Translations under genes and position numbers: made by a program | Part shown: one piece after another, positions 31,333 to 42,872 of the stretch | How the letters are laid out: every line of letters begins with the position of its first letter | How positions within the stretch are numbered: position 1 is the stretch's first letter | NCBI GenBank assembly: GCA_000711775.1 | Contig: ARYC01002088.1 | Location: 1-64,000, forward strand | Length of the DNA: 64,000 nucleotides | Source of the DNA: Oxytricha trifallax | Taxonomy: Eukaryota; Ciliophora; Spirotrichea; Sporadotrichida; Oxytrichidae | Direction of reading: 5' to 3' | The notes under the pieces: model-generated | What the model saw: only the letters and a program-made list of their open reading frames with translations | Told to the model about the DNA's origin: nothing | The model's database searches: none

Positions 31333-31699
31333 ATGATATATTTTAAGAAAAATAGAGAATTATAACAATTTGATTAACAATAATAACAATAGTAATAATA
31401 TGAATAGAAAATGTAAATCTTAAAAATCAGTTTCATCTCCTCCAATACCTAGTCTTGCAATTTGTTCTTATCATACTGTTGCTTCCTTTGCCTCTTCGTT
31501 GCAGCCTCTTGTAAAGTCTTTGCCTTCAGCCATCACCACTCTTAGCAGGAGCAACCTATTAAAAAAATAATTTCAGATATGTTTTTTGTAACTTACATTT
31601 TTTGTGAGTGACACTGCACATTCTGATCAGACATTTTTATTATTTCTAATATTGTTAATATTATTGTTATAATTCTCTATTTTCCTTAAAATATATCAT
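31333..31699. mobile_element. 367-bp inverted-repeat element inside the LINE
   Basis: Outer ends ATGATATATTTTAAG and CTTAAAATATATCAT are perfect complements, and similarity continues for about 60 bp (AGAGAATTATAACAAT). The middle (31430-31560) is GC-richer and on the minus strand encodes about 40 codons (MAEGKDFTRGCNEEAKEA). It interrupts LINE sequence on both sides, so it inserted later. Possibly a non-autonomous element that carries a captured gene fragment. Confidence 0.75.
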
Positions 31700-34600
31700 G
31701 ATTCCTCTCCAGCTGTGTTATTCCTTTGTCATTCAAGACTAAGGGAGTGAGAATCATTTGTGCGATTCTTTATTGTCAGAACTATACCTCCTCTATTTGC
31801 CATACTTCTATCGTCTTTTCTTGGATAAGTAGACCTCTGACAGTTCATTAAGGTTTTTAAGCTTCATCTAGTCTGTTTGAACACAAGGCGTACCGTCCTC
31901 ATGTTTATCGAGGTCTGTCCTTTAGGGTTGTGCCTAATTTATTCTATTGTTGGGGTTGTCTGTCCAATCTTCAGTCTACTTTTAAATTCCAATTATCTAC
32001 TTAATGAAACTTTCTGGTGTCTATCTTCTCTTGATACAAGAGTTTCCTGGTCCTAGCTTCTATCTCTATGTTCATACCTACCTTCCTTCACTTTTTACCA
32101 CAACTATGCTTTCATGTTACTCTACTTTCTTCTACAATCCCTTACTTAGCTGCCACAACTATGGTAGTATCTTTGTTAGTCATATTTCTCTTTCTACTCT
32201 TCCATCTTGTGACTAAGTTTCTTTAATCTTTTTAATTATAGGATTCTTTCTCCCTTTTTAATTTCTTAAGTTGATTTTTAATTATAATTCTCTTTGATTC
32301 TTCTCAATTCCATGTTTAATTGTTTATTTACCTATTAAATTTGGATATTCAAAGTGTTGATTTTCTAGCAATTTCAACTTCTGATTTAGTCTGCTTCTAC
32401 TTCTTTACATATGTCATTCTGAATAAATTTTTGATCTTTTGGTAATGACCATTCCTCTCAAGTCCTCCTATACTATCAACAAACCATGTCATGTTCGCTA
32501 CTACTTCAACTTGAATTTTGTTATCTAAGTCAACTAATCTGTGGTCACTCATAATTTTATTGAAAATGTTGGGTACTCCTCTTCGTTGATTAGGTAGCAG
32601 TTCCTCATGTGATTCGCATTTACTAAGGTTTAACGGACACTACAATAGTGGCTCATGCAGTATTTTACTACTTTCCTCCCATAACTTATAGCCATCATCA
32701 CACTCTTGGTAAAAAATAGCTTAATCTACAAAAATGCTTTCTCCTTTTCTTTTATTTACAATTTTGATTGATGTTATATAAAGTATTTTTCTATTGTTGG
32801 CTTGCTCACTTTAGGTTCCTCTGAACCTGCTATTAATTTATTTTACCCGTACCACTCTCCTTTAGTTATGTAATATTTCTTAGTAATTTGTTTGCTATTT
32901 CTCTTGAGTCTATTCGTTTTAGTTGAGTTTCTATTTTATCAATTTCCTTTATTTTCACATACCTCGATGCCACTAGTGATGTATACTTGTAAATTACTAA
33001 TGGTCTAATCTATGCAACCACTATAGTGTCCCATATAGTAGGATTGTTTGATTTAGTGAAGTTTTGATAGAAATACTTTTATCTCTCAATGTCCTCCCAC
33101 GTTCTATTTAGTGTCCAAACAAGTATTAAGGCCTAAATACTTGATCTCAATTATCTTGTTTATAACTTCTTTTTCACTCATTCCTTCAGATTCCTTTGTG
33201 TCACTCATGAATTGGGTCATGTTCTTCGTGTTCAGTTTAATGTTGTGTGATCTTTCTATCTCCTTGAAGCACTTGAAGATTCTTTTTAATTACTATTAGT
33301 TTTTATATTCATTAATTACTTTGTCGTCCGCAAATGCTTAGTATTTTCCCTTTCTTTATCAACGATACTAATTCTTTTTGCGTGTACAATTCATCTTGAA
33401 AGTAAATTTTGAATAGAATTTGGGATAATCTACTACCTTTTGTTACTCATTTCTTGGAGACGATTACCTCTCTTTCATTGATGATTTTGTTGTTCCTATT
33501 TTGTTCTTCTATTAGATTAACTATTTAACGATCTTATTCTTTGTTGCAATATTCTCATCAATTTGTCTTTTGACGGAGTCGTTTGCCCTTTAGAGGTCTA
33601 TAAATACATTAACTTCTCCATCCTTGCTCTTACTTCTGGATCTTTTTATATGCTTTAATAGCCAAATTAAAATGATATGAGTGCTTTTATTCTCTTTATA
33701 CCCATCTTATTAGTTAACTATTTGCAGCATCTAGCTTTTCTTGCCATTAATTCTATTCACAATCATCTTCTCTATGATCTTACTCTGGTGTAGGTTTACT
33801 ACTATTGGTCTAGTATTACCGATCTCGAGATATTGTTATCCCTAGTTTTTGTTTAACAGTATTAATCTTCCTTCCTTTAGATGCTGGGGAACTTTTTCCA
33901 AATTCATCCAATCGAAAATCTTTTGACTCACATTCTCTGATCATCCCTGACTTTGCTAATATCTTTCCATCAAATCCATCTTGTCCGATTGCTTTATTAA
34001 ATACTGTTATATACTTCTGTGATTTCCCAAAATTCCTAATCGCTTTCTTTTTCTATTATATTAATATCTCCAGATATTTTTGTGATTGTTCCTTGTTTCC
34101 TATCTTCTATGTATAATTCATTGTAGAAATCACATATTTGCTTTCTGTTTCTTCTCCTTGTTGAACTCTTTCGCCATTTATCATTAATCCTTTGATGGGT
34201 TCTGCTTGCTTTTTATTTTTTGTGAGTCCCTTCACCAGGTAACAGAATCCCTTCAATTCGTTTCTTTCTAGACAGTGTTCCATGTCTCTGATGGCTTCAT
34301 TCCACTATTCCTTCTTGTTTATATATTCTCCATTGCTACAAACGCTTCTGCATTTTATTGGCCATTATAGTGGCTTTTAGTGCCAATTCATGGCTTTTAG
34401 TTTACTTTTCCAGTTTGTCTTCAAAGCATTTCCTTATTGGTAATTTCAAATTCTCGGATGACATCTACTTTCCCTCATCTATGAAAGTCTTCCAGTACTA
34501 TTTCCTAACCTCCTTTATTCACACTATTCTTTCTTTGTTGTCTGTCATCTTTAAATCCTCATCCTAATATTTTATTTTTAATCCTGCCAGGACCATCTTA

Positions 34601-34990
34601 TAATCTGTCAGTCTCAATTAAATTGTTTCCTCGTTTGAGAATACTTAATCTAATTAATTATCCTTCTTGTGATTTCCTACTCCTTCATGATATAAGGGGA
34701 TATATAAATAGTGATAATGTGTTGTAGTGGGAATCCTCCCAAGTACGTTCCACGCCAGTAATTGTCTGATTGCCTTGATCGTTTACATCTCGTGCTTCCC
34801 GCTATTAAATGTTGATACTCCTCCGTTCCTCGCTAATTGTGTTTATGTAATATCTTAGCTGTTCGGGTCTTAATTCTTTGCAGTTTAGTCGCAACTAGAC
34901 CAACAAAGTCGTGCTCTCTGAGTTCTATTTCTCTCATTATTTAGTCTTACTTTAATTTGAGCTAAGTCCTCTAACATTCTACAAACAGAT
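31700..34990 (-). pseudogene. LINE endonuclease and reverse transcriptase ORF, broken
   Basis: Near 34980-34955 the minus strand reads ICLQNVRGLSSNQ, the first block of an APE-like endonuclease. Near 33608-33573 it reads VFIDLQRANDSV, matching the FIDLxKAFDSV block of reverse transcriptases. Near 33450-33400 TRGSRLSQILFKIYF matches the Gly-Ser/Pro-Leu-Phe block. Near 33337-33317 AFADDKVINEY carries the FADD catalytic pair. Just after comes IEIKYLGLN, the following LINE motif. The enzyme would copy its own RNA at nicked DNA. The copy is interrupted many times and inactive. Confidence 0.85.
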
Positions 34991-35671
34991 CTTTAGTTCA
35001 ATCTGCTGTGCTGCTATCTATCATTTGCTGTTTATAGCATTTATTCTCCTATTACTTCTCTGGCCATCGGCAATCTTCTCATTTCTTTTAACCCATCCCT
35101 AAACTTCTCTCTGTGGTTAGAAAAAATTAAGTTGAGGTTGATGTCTGTGACATTGAATTTGTCTATTTGTGTAATTATTTATTCATTAAACATTTTGGTT
35201 TTGTTGAAGTTGATTTGTCTATCCTCTTTTTGAATATTCAAAGTAGGCTAATATGGATTTCTACGCTATAAGTTGAGTCTTTTCTTCCTCATCCATGAGT
35301 ACTTTGAACTTTCTACTTCCGATGGTTTGTCTGTTGTTAACTTCCATCTTGTTCCACCTGTTTAATTGCGCCACCCTTTTTAATTTCATAATTTTATTTT
35401 ATATTATAAATTTTTATAAAATAATATGATTAGTCATAAATAATAATAAAATTTGATATGAAAAGGTGAACGGATCCTTGCTACTAGAAAGAGAACTTTA
35501 TAGGAGGAAATTTATGAGAATGATGCTCTACTATGAAATCACTTTATATCCAGTGTTGAATTTATACATTTTATAATTGGAATCACGAAATCAAATAAAT
35601 CAATTTATATTTATATATATATTTATATATACTCACTTAACTTACAAGATTCGTTTGTTACATATGTAAAT

Positions 35672-36250
35672 ATGACAACTTGCTAAGGAATAGATTAGGA
35701 ATAGTGGTTTTTAGAATTGATAGAAATGATAACATAATAGCGAACTATCTGTCCTGATGAGTACCAGATTCAATTTATATTTTTGAGATATTTAATGTAC
35801 ATTTTTATTATAGACTCATTGACACAAATGCTTTTGATTAATCTACAATTTTTAGTAAGACAAGCCACGAAAACTGATGAAATTGAAATCTTATAGTCTT
35901 TCATCATAAGCAGATAATATATTATAAGTATGTAAGAGCAAGGAACATAAGTAGAAGGGTCGAAAATGTTCCATTCATAGAAAAATCAATTTTCCCAATA
36001 ATAATTTAGTCATCTCAAGCCATCAAAATAATATACTATATTTGTAAATAGTCGACCCTAGTCTGAGGCCAAGTATGATGTCATTTTACATATGGATCAT
36101 TAACATTTTTCTGACTATTCAAGACCCAAGGAATCCGGTTTGCATAATTAAAATATCATTGGGCACTCTCAAGGGTACTTCTATGGCAAGTCCAATTCTA
36201 ATATAATCCTAATGAAAATGACCTTACTTGTGTGTAGCCAACATCTCTGA
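35672..36250 (+). CDS. 192-aa ORF, unknown function
   Basis: Open for 192 codons plus TGA when TAA and TAG are read as Gln (about 17 of them); invisible with the standard code. Starts at ATG 35672. The N-terminal third has a hydrophobic segment (FLRYLMYIFIIDSL). The C-terminal half is polar with QGYFYGKSNSNI near the end. No domain recognised. Sequence upstream (35440-35600) also looks coding (RTLQEEIYENDALLQNHFIS) and may be an earlier exon. One of the better single-frame host ORFs in the window. Confidence 0.5.
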
Positions 36251-36595
36251 ATCTTTAAATCCAGCTAAGCTTGATTTAGGAAGAGTTAATTTTATTATAA
36301 TAAGCCAGTTATCTATTTACTGTTATTTGATTAATTTGATTTTAAATAGCAATAATATATATAATCTTAATGATTGTCAACCTAAATGCAAATCAAATGA
36401 GATGTTAAATTAAAATAAATTATTAAAATTATAAGTTTAATAAAGTAAGGACATATTAAAATTTTTGAAGTTTATTTATTTCAGTATCAATAACATTGAT
36501 TTCTTTCTAAGTAAATCAAACATTCTAATATATTTTACTCATTAAAATGAAGGCAATAACTAGTATATTAAATTAAGAATTAAATATATCATGAT
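36251..36595. other. AT-rich spacer
   Basis: Nothing beyond simple A/T sequence is seen. Confidence 0.4.
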
Positions 36596-36599
36596 TCAT

Positions 36600-38060
36600 A
36601 CTGCTAGATTTTAACTTATTACTAATATTGATTATGTTACCTATGTTCTTTACTGCCTATTCCTCATCAATTTTATAATTTATTTGCTTTTAATAATCTT
36701 TTATAATCTTATCTGTAGAGCTTTTCAATAGAATGTTTCTTTTAAATAAGTCCTTTATCATATTCTTCTCTAAAGTCCCTTGATATTTCATCAATTGAAC
36801 TTTTGTTTTGATCTAGCAATTATCTCGCTCCGTCTTTCATTCTGTTCTTACTCATTATGTTATTGAATAAAAGATATTCTTCAACATCCTCTGGATACTC
36901 ATCTAAGTGGCAGAACTTCACATGCTTATTTCCTTGGTGTTTTTTTCATCCTAAATCAGTTTAATAAAACAAACTTTCTTCTTAAGTATATAAATGAGTA
37001 ATTTATAAATATCATATAAATTCATCTATTTTTTTGAAAATTGCTTAAGAGCTTCATAAGCATTCTCTGTAATGTTTCAATGTCATTTCCTTTTCGCTAA
37101 TTGCATCTCCTGACTCCTAATATTCGTTTTTGTATTGCAGAACTTTAAATTAAATTTTAGGTTATATATTCATATTTTGCCAGTCTTTCGAAGATATTTG
37201 AAAGATTAGTTATCTTTATAGATCTATAACAATATGACTTTACTGACCTCGATCTTTCACATTATTTCTACTTAATATTCTTTGTTCCTTGATCTTAGTA
37301 AAATGTAGTTAATCTATAGCAATAAATATTTTATTTATAACAATCAGATATTCGATTTGCTCTTGTATCGTATACTTTCACACTCTTTGAATTATCAGAT
37401 TGTTGAAACAATGCATTTCTCAATTGGACTACCTGCCCTTTTTCATTCAGGACCAAAAGTAGGTAGAATTATTATGTGAAATATTTTGTTTAATAAAATG
37501 AAAATTTATGATAAATCCATAACAAATTTCCACAGTTTATTCTTTAATGTATTTCCTTGAGATTTTGTTTATGTAGTCATTTGACGATAACTTCATTTTG
37601 GCTTTTCTTCTATTTCTCTGTCCATAAATCCTGTTAGTTTATTTCATTCTTGCTAATTCTCTTTTATTGAATAATTTTTCTTATAATTCCTTTCCATTTA
37701 ATATATAGCAATTGGCCTGCATACTGTTGCCACTAACATTGTTTGTGTGGGATCCAATTCTTACTTACAAGTATGATCTTATCGAATCCTTCTTGGCAAG
37801 TGATATTCGATAGATCTAGTATGTCTCTAAAGTACATCTTGTCGGCTTATCTGCCTGGAAAACAATTAATATGAGCATTAAATAAGCCCATTTAGCTTAG
37901 GTCAGTGATCCTTTTGCTCTAGCTCATTTTTCTTATCTTCCATCAGCTCTTAAATTCTTTTAGCTTATTTAGATGCAGTTATTTTAATGTCTGATTCTTT
38001 TTCTGGAACGTTGCTTTAAGTTTTCGCTTTAATGAGAGGGAGTTAAAATTAAATCTTAGA
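36600..38060 (-). pseudogene. coiled-coil-like gene with frame changes, unknown
   Basis: Minus strand in ciliate code. Near 38040-37930 charged helical sequence (NVPEKESDIKI); near 37870-37740 MYFRDILDLSNITCQEGFDK then IILVSKNWIPHKQCQW; near 37440-37350 GQVVQLRNALFQQSDNSKSV; near 37120-37030 NEYQESGDAISEKEMTLKHY; near 36930-36830 KFCHLDEYPEDVEEYLLFNN; and near 36820-36720 DQNKSSIDEISRDFREEYDK. The blocks are long, but about four frame changes join them. Some of these may be short introns or eliminated sequences, so the gene could be restorable in the macronucleus. No family recognised. Confidence 0.5.
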
Positions 38061-39185
38061 TAGTTATTGGTTTATAGCATGTGGTAATTATTGTTAATAT
38101 TATATATTATTGGATCATTAAATGTAATTAAATTACAGTAAAATTGATAATATCAAGATTCAGCTATTTATAAATAACATATATAATATAATATTATAAA
38201 TTTATGCAATTGTTTCAAATATTTAATAATTATATAATATAAAATATGTTTATAATGAGTGATCTCTAGCACTATTTATTACTGTCATTTTAAATGGTAC
38301 GATATCTGTAAGAGTTGCGTTTGTTATCTTCATAACAATTTAAAATATTTTTTATTAAAATATAGAATATAAATATTATTTATTTTAAGATCATTAATTG
38401 ATAGAAAGTTAGTTAATTAGTTAATAAATGTGGATTGCAATTTATTATTATTACTCTTATCCTTATTCTTAGTTGTTTTAATGATAAAATTTAACATATA
38501 TGAAGTTAATTTATACAAATAAGGAGAAAAAGCTTAACAACTATTTTGGTTCTGATATAAAACTGCTTATTCAATAATACTTGGTGCTTCACTAAAATTT
38601 ATATACAACTTCTATTAGGAAATTATTGTTTAATGTTTCACATAATAAATAAATTAATTCAATTAATTTATAATTTAACATGAATATATAGTTTGAATAT
38701 GACTTTATTAATTCCTTATTTATAATCATTATCTTAAAATTAATCACTAAAACAGCTTCTCATTTGAAGCTGTTGAAGTTAAAATATTTAACAATTTGGC
38801 ATTATAGTTTACAACTTGTGGAAATAATTAATCAAAGTTCTTTTTTAAACCTTGGTAAATCTAGATGCAAAAATTTTACTCAAAAAGGAGATAAAACAAG
38901 CTTATGCTAATAATACCTATTTAAAACGAGTTACAATTTAAAGAAATTTCGACCTTTAATTATTAAGAGAATTGATTATCGCTTAATAGGATATTGAATA
39001 AAAAAAACACATTGGAAATCTATCGAATTGAGTTTAGAGTTAACTTTCATAAAGCTTTTACATCTAATAGTTCAATGAACGAGAACAGTTAGAAAAATTC
39101 AGTTTAGGGATGTCAAGTCACTTTAATTCGATGATTTAAAGATTTAGCTAAAATTTGAAAAAAATTGAATAACAATATAACTTTA
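38061..39185. other. AT-rich region, scattered short frames
   Basis: Short minus-strand frames of 30-40 codons are cut by TGA. Nothing I can name. Confidence 0.35.
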
Positions 39186-39189
39186 GATC

Positions 39190-40540
39190 AACATTTTCAC
39201 TAAATATACTTATGATGTTCCCATTTACAGGGAGTCTTTTCTTTTAAACTTTTCATGTTCTACGACAACTTTCTGAAAACAGTGTCTCCGGCGAGTTGCT
39301 TAAGGTCATCAAGGCTCTCAATCACTTTGTGTTCCTTTTGTGCATCTGATACTGCTTCTATAAGCACTTTACTTAATCTCTTTTTATAGACGAGAGCTAT
39401 GAGCTGCTCAAACTTATCAAGCTTCTCGATTAACATCTGCTTTATCCTATGTAAAATCTTTTATTTTGGCAACTTCCATATTAGGAAATACTTTGATTTC
39501 AATGCTATCATGCTTCTCTAGATCCTGCCCTCATTTAAAGATACTGACTCTCCGAATCGATGTCGCATGCAATTAGAACTGAGCCATCTGTTCTGAATCT
39601 CGTGTTGAAGCCATAAATTTCTTCAGGCCCAAGTATCAATACTTCATTTTACCACGGTAGAATTTCCTCCAGAGTTGCTTGAGAGATGGTCACTTTCACT
39701 TAAATTTAACCCATTTTAGTTATCATATATTTATCAAAATGAGTTTCTAATTATCATTGCATAAGATTATTATTGGGTCTGACAGGAATGATTCATCTAA
39801 CTCGCTCTTTACTTCTGTCAACCTCTCTTCTAAATTAGAGCAAACGATTATCTACGCGCCTTGATCTTGGTCAGTTCATTTAAAAGTTCGTATTCACTCT
39901 TGAACGTATTCAAAAACTTAACGAGCAAAAAGATTATTCTATATATGTTTTATATATTAATTCATAAAAAATACTTATTTATTAAAAATTCCCTTGCCCG
40001 GAAACTTCCCTCTTGCCAGGAAACTTCTCCTCTCCCAGAATACATTATCTGAGATGAAACAATAATTCAACTTTTAAAATAGTCTGTTCTGAAAACTATC
40101 ATCAAGCTATGCAAAGTGTTGAATTACGAAAAGCGATAATTAAGAAAAATCATTAAAAATTTAGGTAGGTTGTTAAGAGCTTTCGTTTTGGGATCTTATT
40201 CTAGACTTTGAGAAGCTTTTGTCTATCATAACTTACATTTAATAACCTGATCCACTTTTTAGTAATTGTGATTCTTCCTTAATCTTTCTTCCGACCTGAA
40301 TATCCTTAAAAGTTTTTTTAAAGTTATTGCTTATTACTCTTAAGGTTCTTTTAGACTCAGGACATAGATTCTTGGCATCTGGCTGATCATAGTACTTCTT
40401 AAACTCGGTATAAGATTAGTTGCTTCTATTTTGACCTTGCTTGTATTAGTGTTTCTTATCTCTTTTATTGGGGTCTTGTGATGACTTAGACTTTTATGAT
40501 AGTTGAGACTTGGTAGATGATAACTTAGATATATAATGAG
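39190..40540 (-). pseudogene. decayed charged/helical protein gene, unknown
   Basis: Minus strand blocks in order: QDPNKRDKKHQYKQGQNRSN and KKYYDQPDAKNLCPESKRTL (40480-40350), EERLTEVKSELDESFLSDP (39840-39780), VKVTISQATLEEILPWQNEV then GPEEIYGFNTRFRTDGSVLI (39710-39570), IEIKVFPNMEVAKIKDFTQD (39510-39440), and KLDKFEQLIALVYKKRLSKV with DAQKEHKVIESLDDLKQLAG (39425-39290). Neighbouring blocks are in different frames. The protein looks cytoplasmic and helical at its C-terminus. Function unknown. Confidence 0.5.
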
Positions 40541-40639
40541 AATCATTGCTTTAGTACATAGAGCTATGAGAGTGGCTCATTTAAAATTATGAATCTGTGA
40601 TTTTTCTGAACTTTTAAAATTTAAATTTATATCACTTAA

Positions 40640-40984
40640 TTTGGAATTATAACATCAATACCAATAAAAATAATATAATGGGGAGAGGTCAATAGAAAAT
40701 TTGACAACAAATTTTTCTCTATAAAAAATCCCAAAAACTTGTAAAAAATGTGATTAATCACAGAAAAATTTTGAAAATCACAAAAAATCCACCCAAAAAA
40801 TCACAGCAAAATATCTTTTTTGGGGGAAGTAATTACAGAGGCTCTCCATCTTTTTGGAAAAACTCTCAGCTTTAAGATGTTTCCATGTTTAAAAGTATAA
40901 TTTCTAATAAAAAATCGCTGTTTTTCTAATAGTTAAGCTCAGTAATAATATTTTATTTTTAATTGGCTTTAGGTAATATCGTTT
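40640..40984. other. A-rich spacer before TBE-like element
   Basis: Repeated words AAAATCACA/AAAATCCCA near 40725-40815 and no gene. The left end of the TBE-like element should lie in or before this stretch, but no inverted repeat was found. Confidence 0.35.
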
Positions 40985-41824
40985 ATGGAGACGAATTCCT
41001 ATAAAATGACTCATCAGCAATTTTTGATGACTATCAGCCAAGCTGAGGACAAAATTCTAAAGATGACACTTCACGAACTTGGTGGAAAGTTCAAGTCCAA
41101 GCTGGAAATCTATACCTATCTTACTGTATTCGTAATTTATTTCCTTTTAAATATATAGTGGGTTACTACATGCCATCAATTGAGGGATTTAACAGAGAGT
41201 ATCTCAGATTAATATTTAAGGGATACTAGAGACTTCTAAAAATGGATTAGATCAAGATGGTGAAGGTGCCAAAGTATGATGAACTTTCGGTGAGACATCT
41301 ATATTTGCAAGTATGTGACGACCAAGAGCTGAGCATATACCTGCCTGATATGTCAGAGAAATCCAAACCTATAGATAGACAATACTTATTCACTGTTCTC
41401 AATACAATTTAGCCAGAGTTTCTCTCACACATCATCAACAAGTCAAGGGGAAATAGGAATAGCATGGATAGTTAAGGATAAAAGAACGATTTCATTCTCA
41501 TATCTGACGATTGGTTCTCGCAACCAGCCATCCCTTTATCTCGAGTATCTTACCCTGCTTTAAACTTAATTATAAATAAAAAAATCGGGGAGGACTATGC
41601 AACTCTTGAAAGCTTCTACTAAGCTAATGAAGGTCAGAAAACCTAAGCAATCACCTCCTAAGGTTTTGTCACTTAAGCGGTTCAGGGGAATAGAGCATGC
41701 CTCATCTTGCAAAGGGATCAAACCAAGTGATAAATCTCGGCTCTTGGAGATAATTACCACTATATTTGAGTCTTAATCGGACGCTTGCACAATGAACAAC
41801 AACGCAATTAAATTTAACATATGA
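40985..41824 (+). pseudogene. 22-kDa TBE-type accessory gene, divergent copy
   Basis: Starts METNSYKMTHQQFLMTISQ at 40985. Block order matches the TBE 22-kDa protein: KSKLEIYTYLT, a 33-nt GT...AG intron at 41126-41158 (same place as in the TBE gene), YYMPSIEGFNREYLRLIF, VPKYDELSVRHLYL, LSIYLP, FTVLNTIQPEFLSHII, DFILISDDWF, then a Lys-rich tail (TKLMKVRKPKQSPPKV). The phase across intron 1 is off by one, and a second intron or frame change lies between about 41545 and 41625. It ends at TGA 41822-41824. The homology is visible by eye over about 150 residues. Function unknown. Confidence 0.7.
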
Positions 41825-41852
41825 GTTATAATTAGATTAAATTAAATTAATA

Positions 41853-42700
41853 TCATAAATCAAACTTCTTCATGTTTTTCTTGCATATTTCTCTTATAAC
41901 ACCATCATCCACACTGGAGAATCCTTGTCTCAAAACTCTATTTGCATCAAACTTCTCGTCCTATCCTCATATCTTCATTTTCATCCTATTAAACTAGCTC
42001 TTAAGAACCGGAAAGAAGTTCTATATAGGGTTGCATTGAGGCGAGTATGGTGGAGTAAAAATGAGAGTGATGCCGAGCTCTTCAATTAAAGCTTAGATCT
42101 TTTTACTGTGATGAACTCTTAGATTATCAAGAGCCACAGCAAGCTTTTTGTCAAATTTTGTTCATGCAAGCCTATGATGAAATCATAAAAATTTTCAATG
42201 CCCACTGACCTATCATAACTATAGTATTGTTCCAGACCTTTGTCAGGAGATACTCCTGCTACTACAGCAATATTCTTTGTGAGTTATAGTTTTTCTTTCA
42301 CCATTATATTAAGATGCCGATTACTGTACTATTGCTTGAGATTGGTAGAGTAAGTAAATATCACCTCGTCTATAAATACGACTTTCCTATCTTCTTGTAG
42401 AGCATCAGATAGTTTGCTTCTCATCTCTTAAAACATCTTATACGTTTTAAGTTTCTATGTTGGACTCATGCATTTGCACACACTAATGAACTTTCTTTTT
42501 ATTCCTTTTTCTTTATAAATTTGAGAAAGTTTGGACAAGGAATGCTAGTAAGATCATGAATAAGTTTCAAGCTTAAGTAAACAGGCGAGTCTAGATTTGG
42601 ATTTAGCATTTATACCTGAGATACAGTAAAAAGTCATGCACGTTGGTCAAAGCACCAGGTTGATTCAGCATTAAAATAATCTGCTAATGAGGAGTGCGTG
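41853..42700 (-). pseudogene. DDE transposase, IS630/Tc1-mariner class, TBE-like, third acid lost
   Basis: Minus strand: an HTH-like region near 42580-42470 (SIPCPNFLKFIKKK), then FIDEVIFTYSTNLKQQ with the first Asp, NIAVVAGVSPDKGLEQYYSY, then VALDNLRVHHSKKIQ with the second Asp and PPYSPQCNPIQNFF. The residue 35 positions after the second Asp, Glu in the TBE enzyme, is Gln here, encoded by TAG (a one-base change from GAG). A frameshift lies near 42145. It ends KKFDL-TGA at 41853. The enzyme is therefore dead twice over. Spacing equals that of the TBE transposase. Confidence 0.75.
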
Positions 42701-42872
42701 TGTGTATGTGTGCTAGTACTTTGATTTCAAATTTAAAAGTGATAATATTGTTATTAGAAGTCGTTATGTTATTTTATCATTTATTGGTAAGCTAAGGTTT
42801 CCCGTCTAAGTTGAATTTTATGAGTATCATCGAAAGATTTAATGACTTTCAAAGTTTTATTCTTGTACAATT

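Larger units (their letters stand above)
30440..35380 (-). mobile_element. LINE (non-LTR retrotransposon), decayed, minus strand
   Basis: The whole stretch has a pyrimidine-rich plus strand, and the minus strand carries endonuclease then reverse transcriptase in the order of APE-type LINEs. The 5' end lies near 35380 and the 3' part near 30440. Codons follow the ciliate code (TAA/TAG as Gln), so the element is adapted to its host. Many frame changes and TGA codons show it is old. A 367-bp inverted-repeat element sits inside its 3' half. No poly(A) tail or target duplication could be fixed with certainty. Confidence 0.88.
40985..42700. mobile_element. divergent TBE-like element, decayed
   Basis: Contains a 22-kDa-type gene on plus (40985-41824) converging on a DDE transposase on minus (42700-41853), 28 bp apart. 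This is the same convergent pairing as in the TBE at 15329, where the gap is 10 bp. The proteins are only distantly like the TBE ones, no C4A4 ends were found near, and no kinase gene is seen. An old relative of TBE whose ends have eroded. Confidence 0.65.

Noticed and set aside
30977-32216. Plus-strand Leu/Ser-rich ORFs
   Set aside because: Antisense of LINE coding sequence; the pyrimidine-rich strand gives Ser/Leu/Phe by composition.
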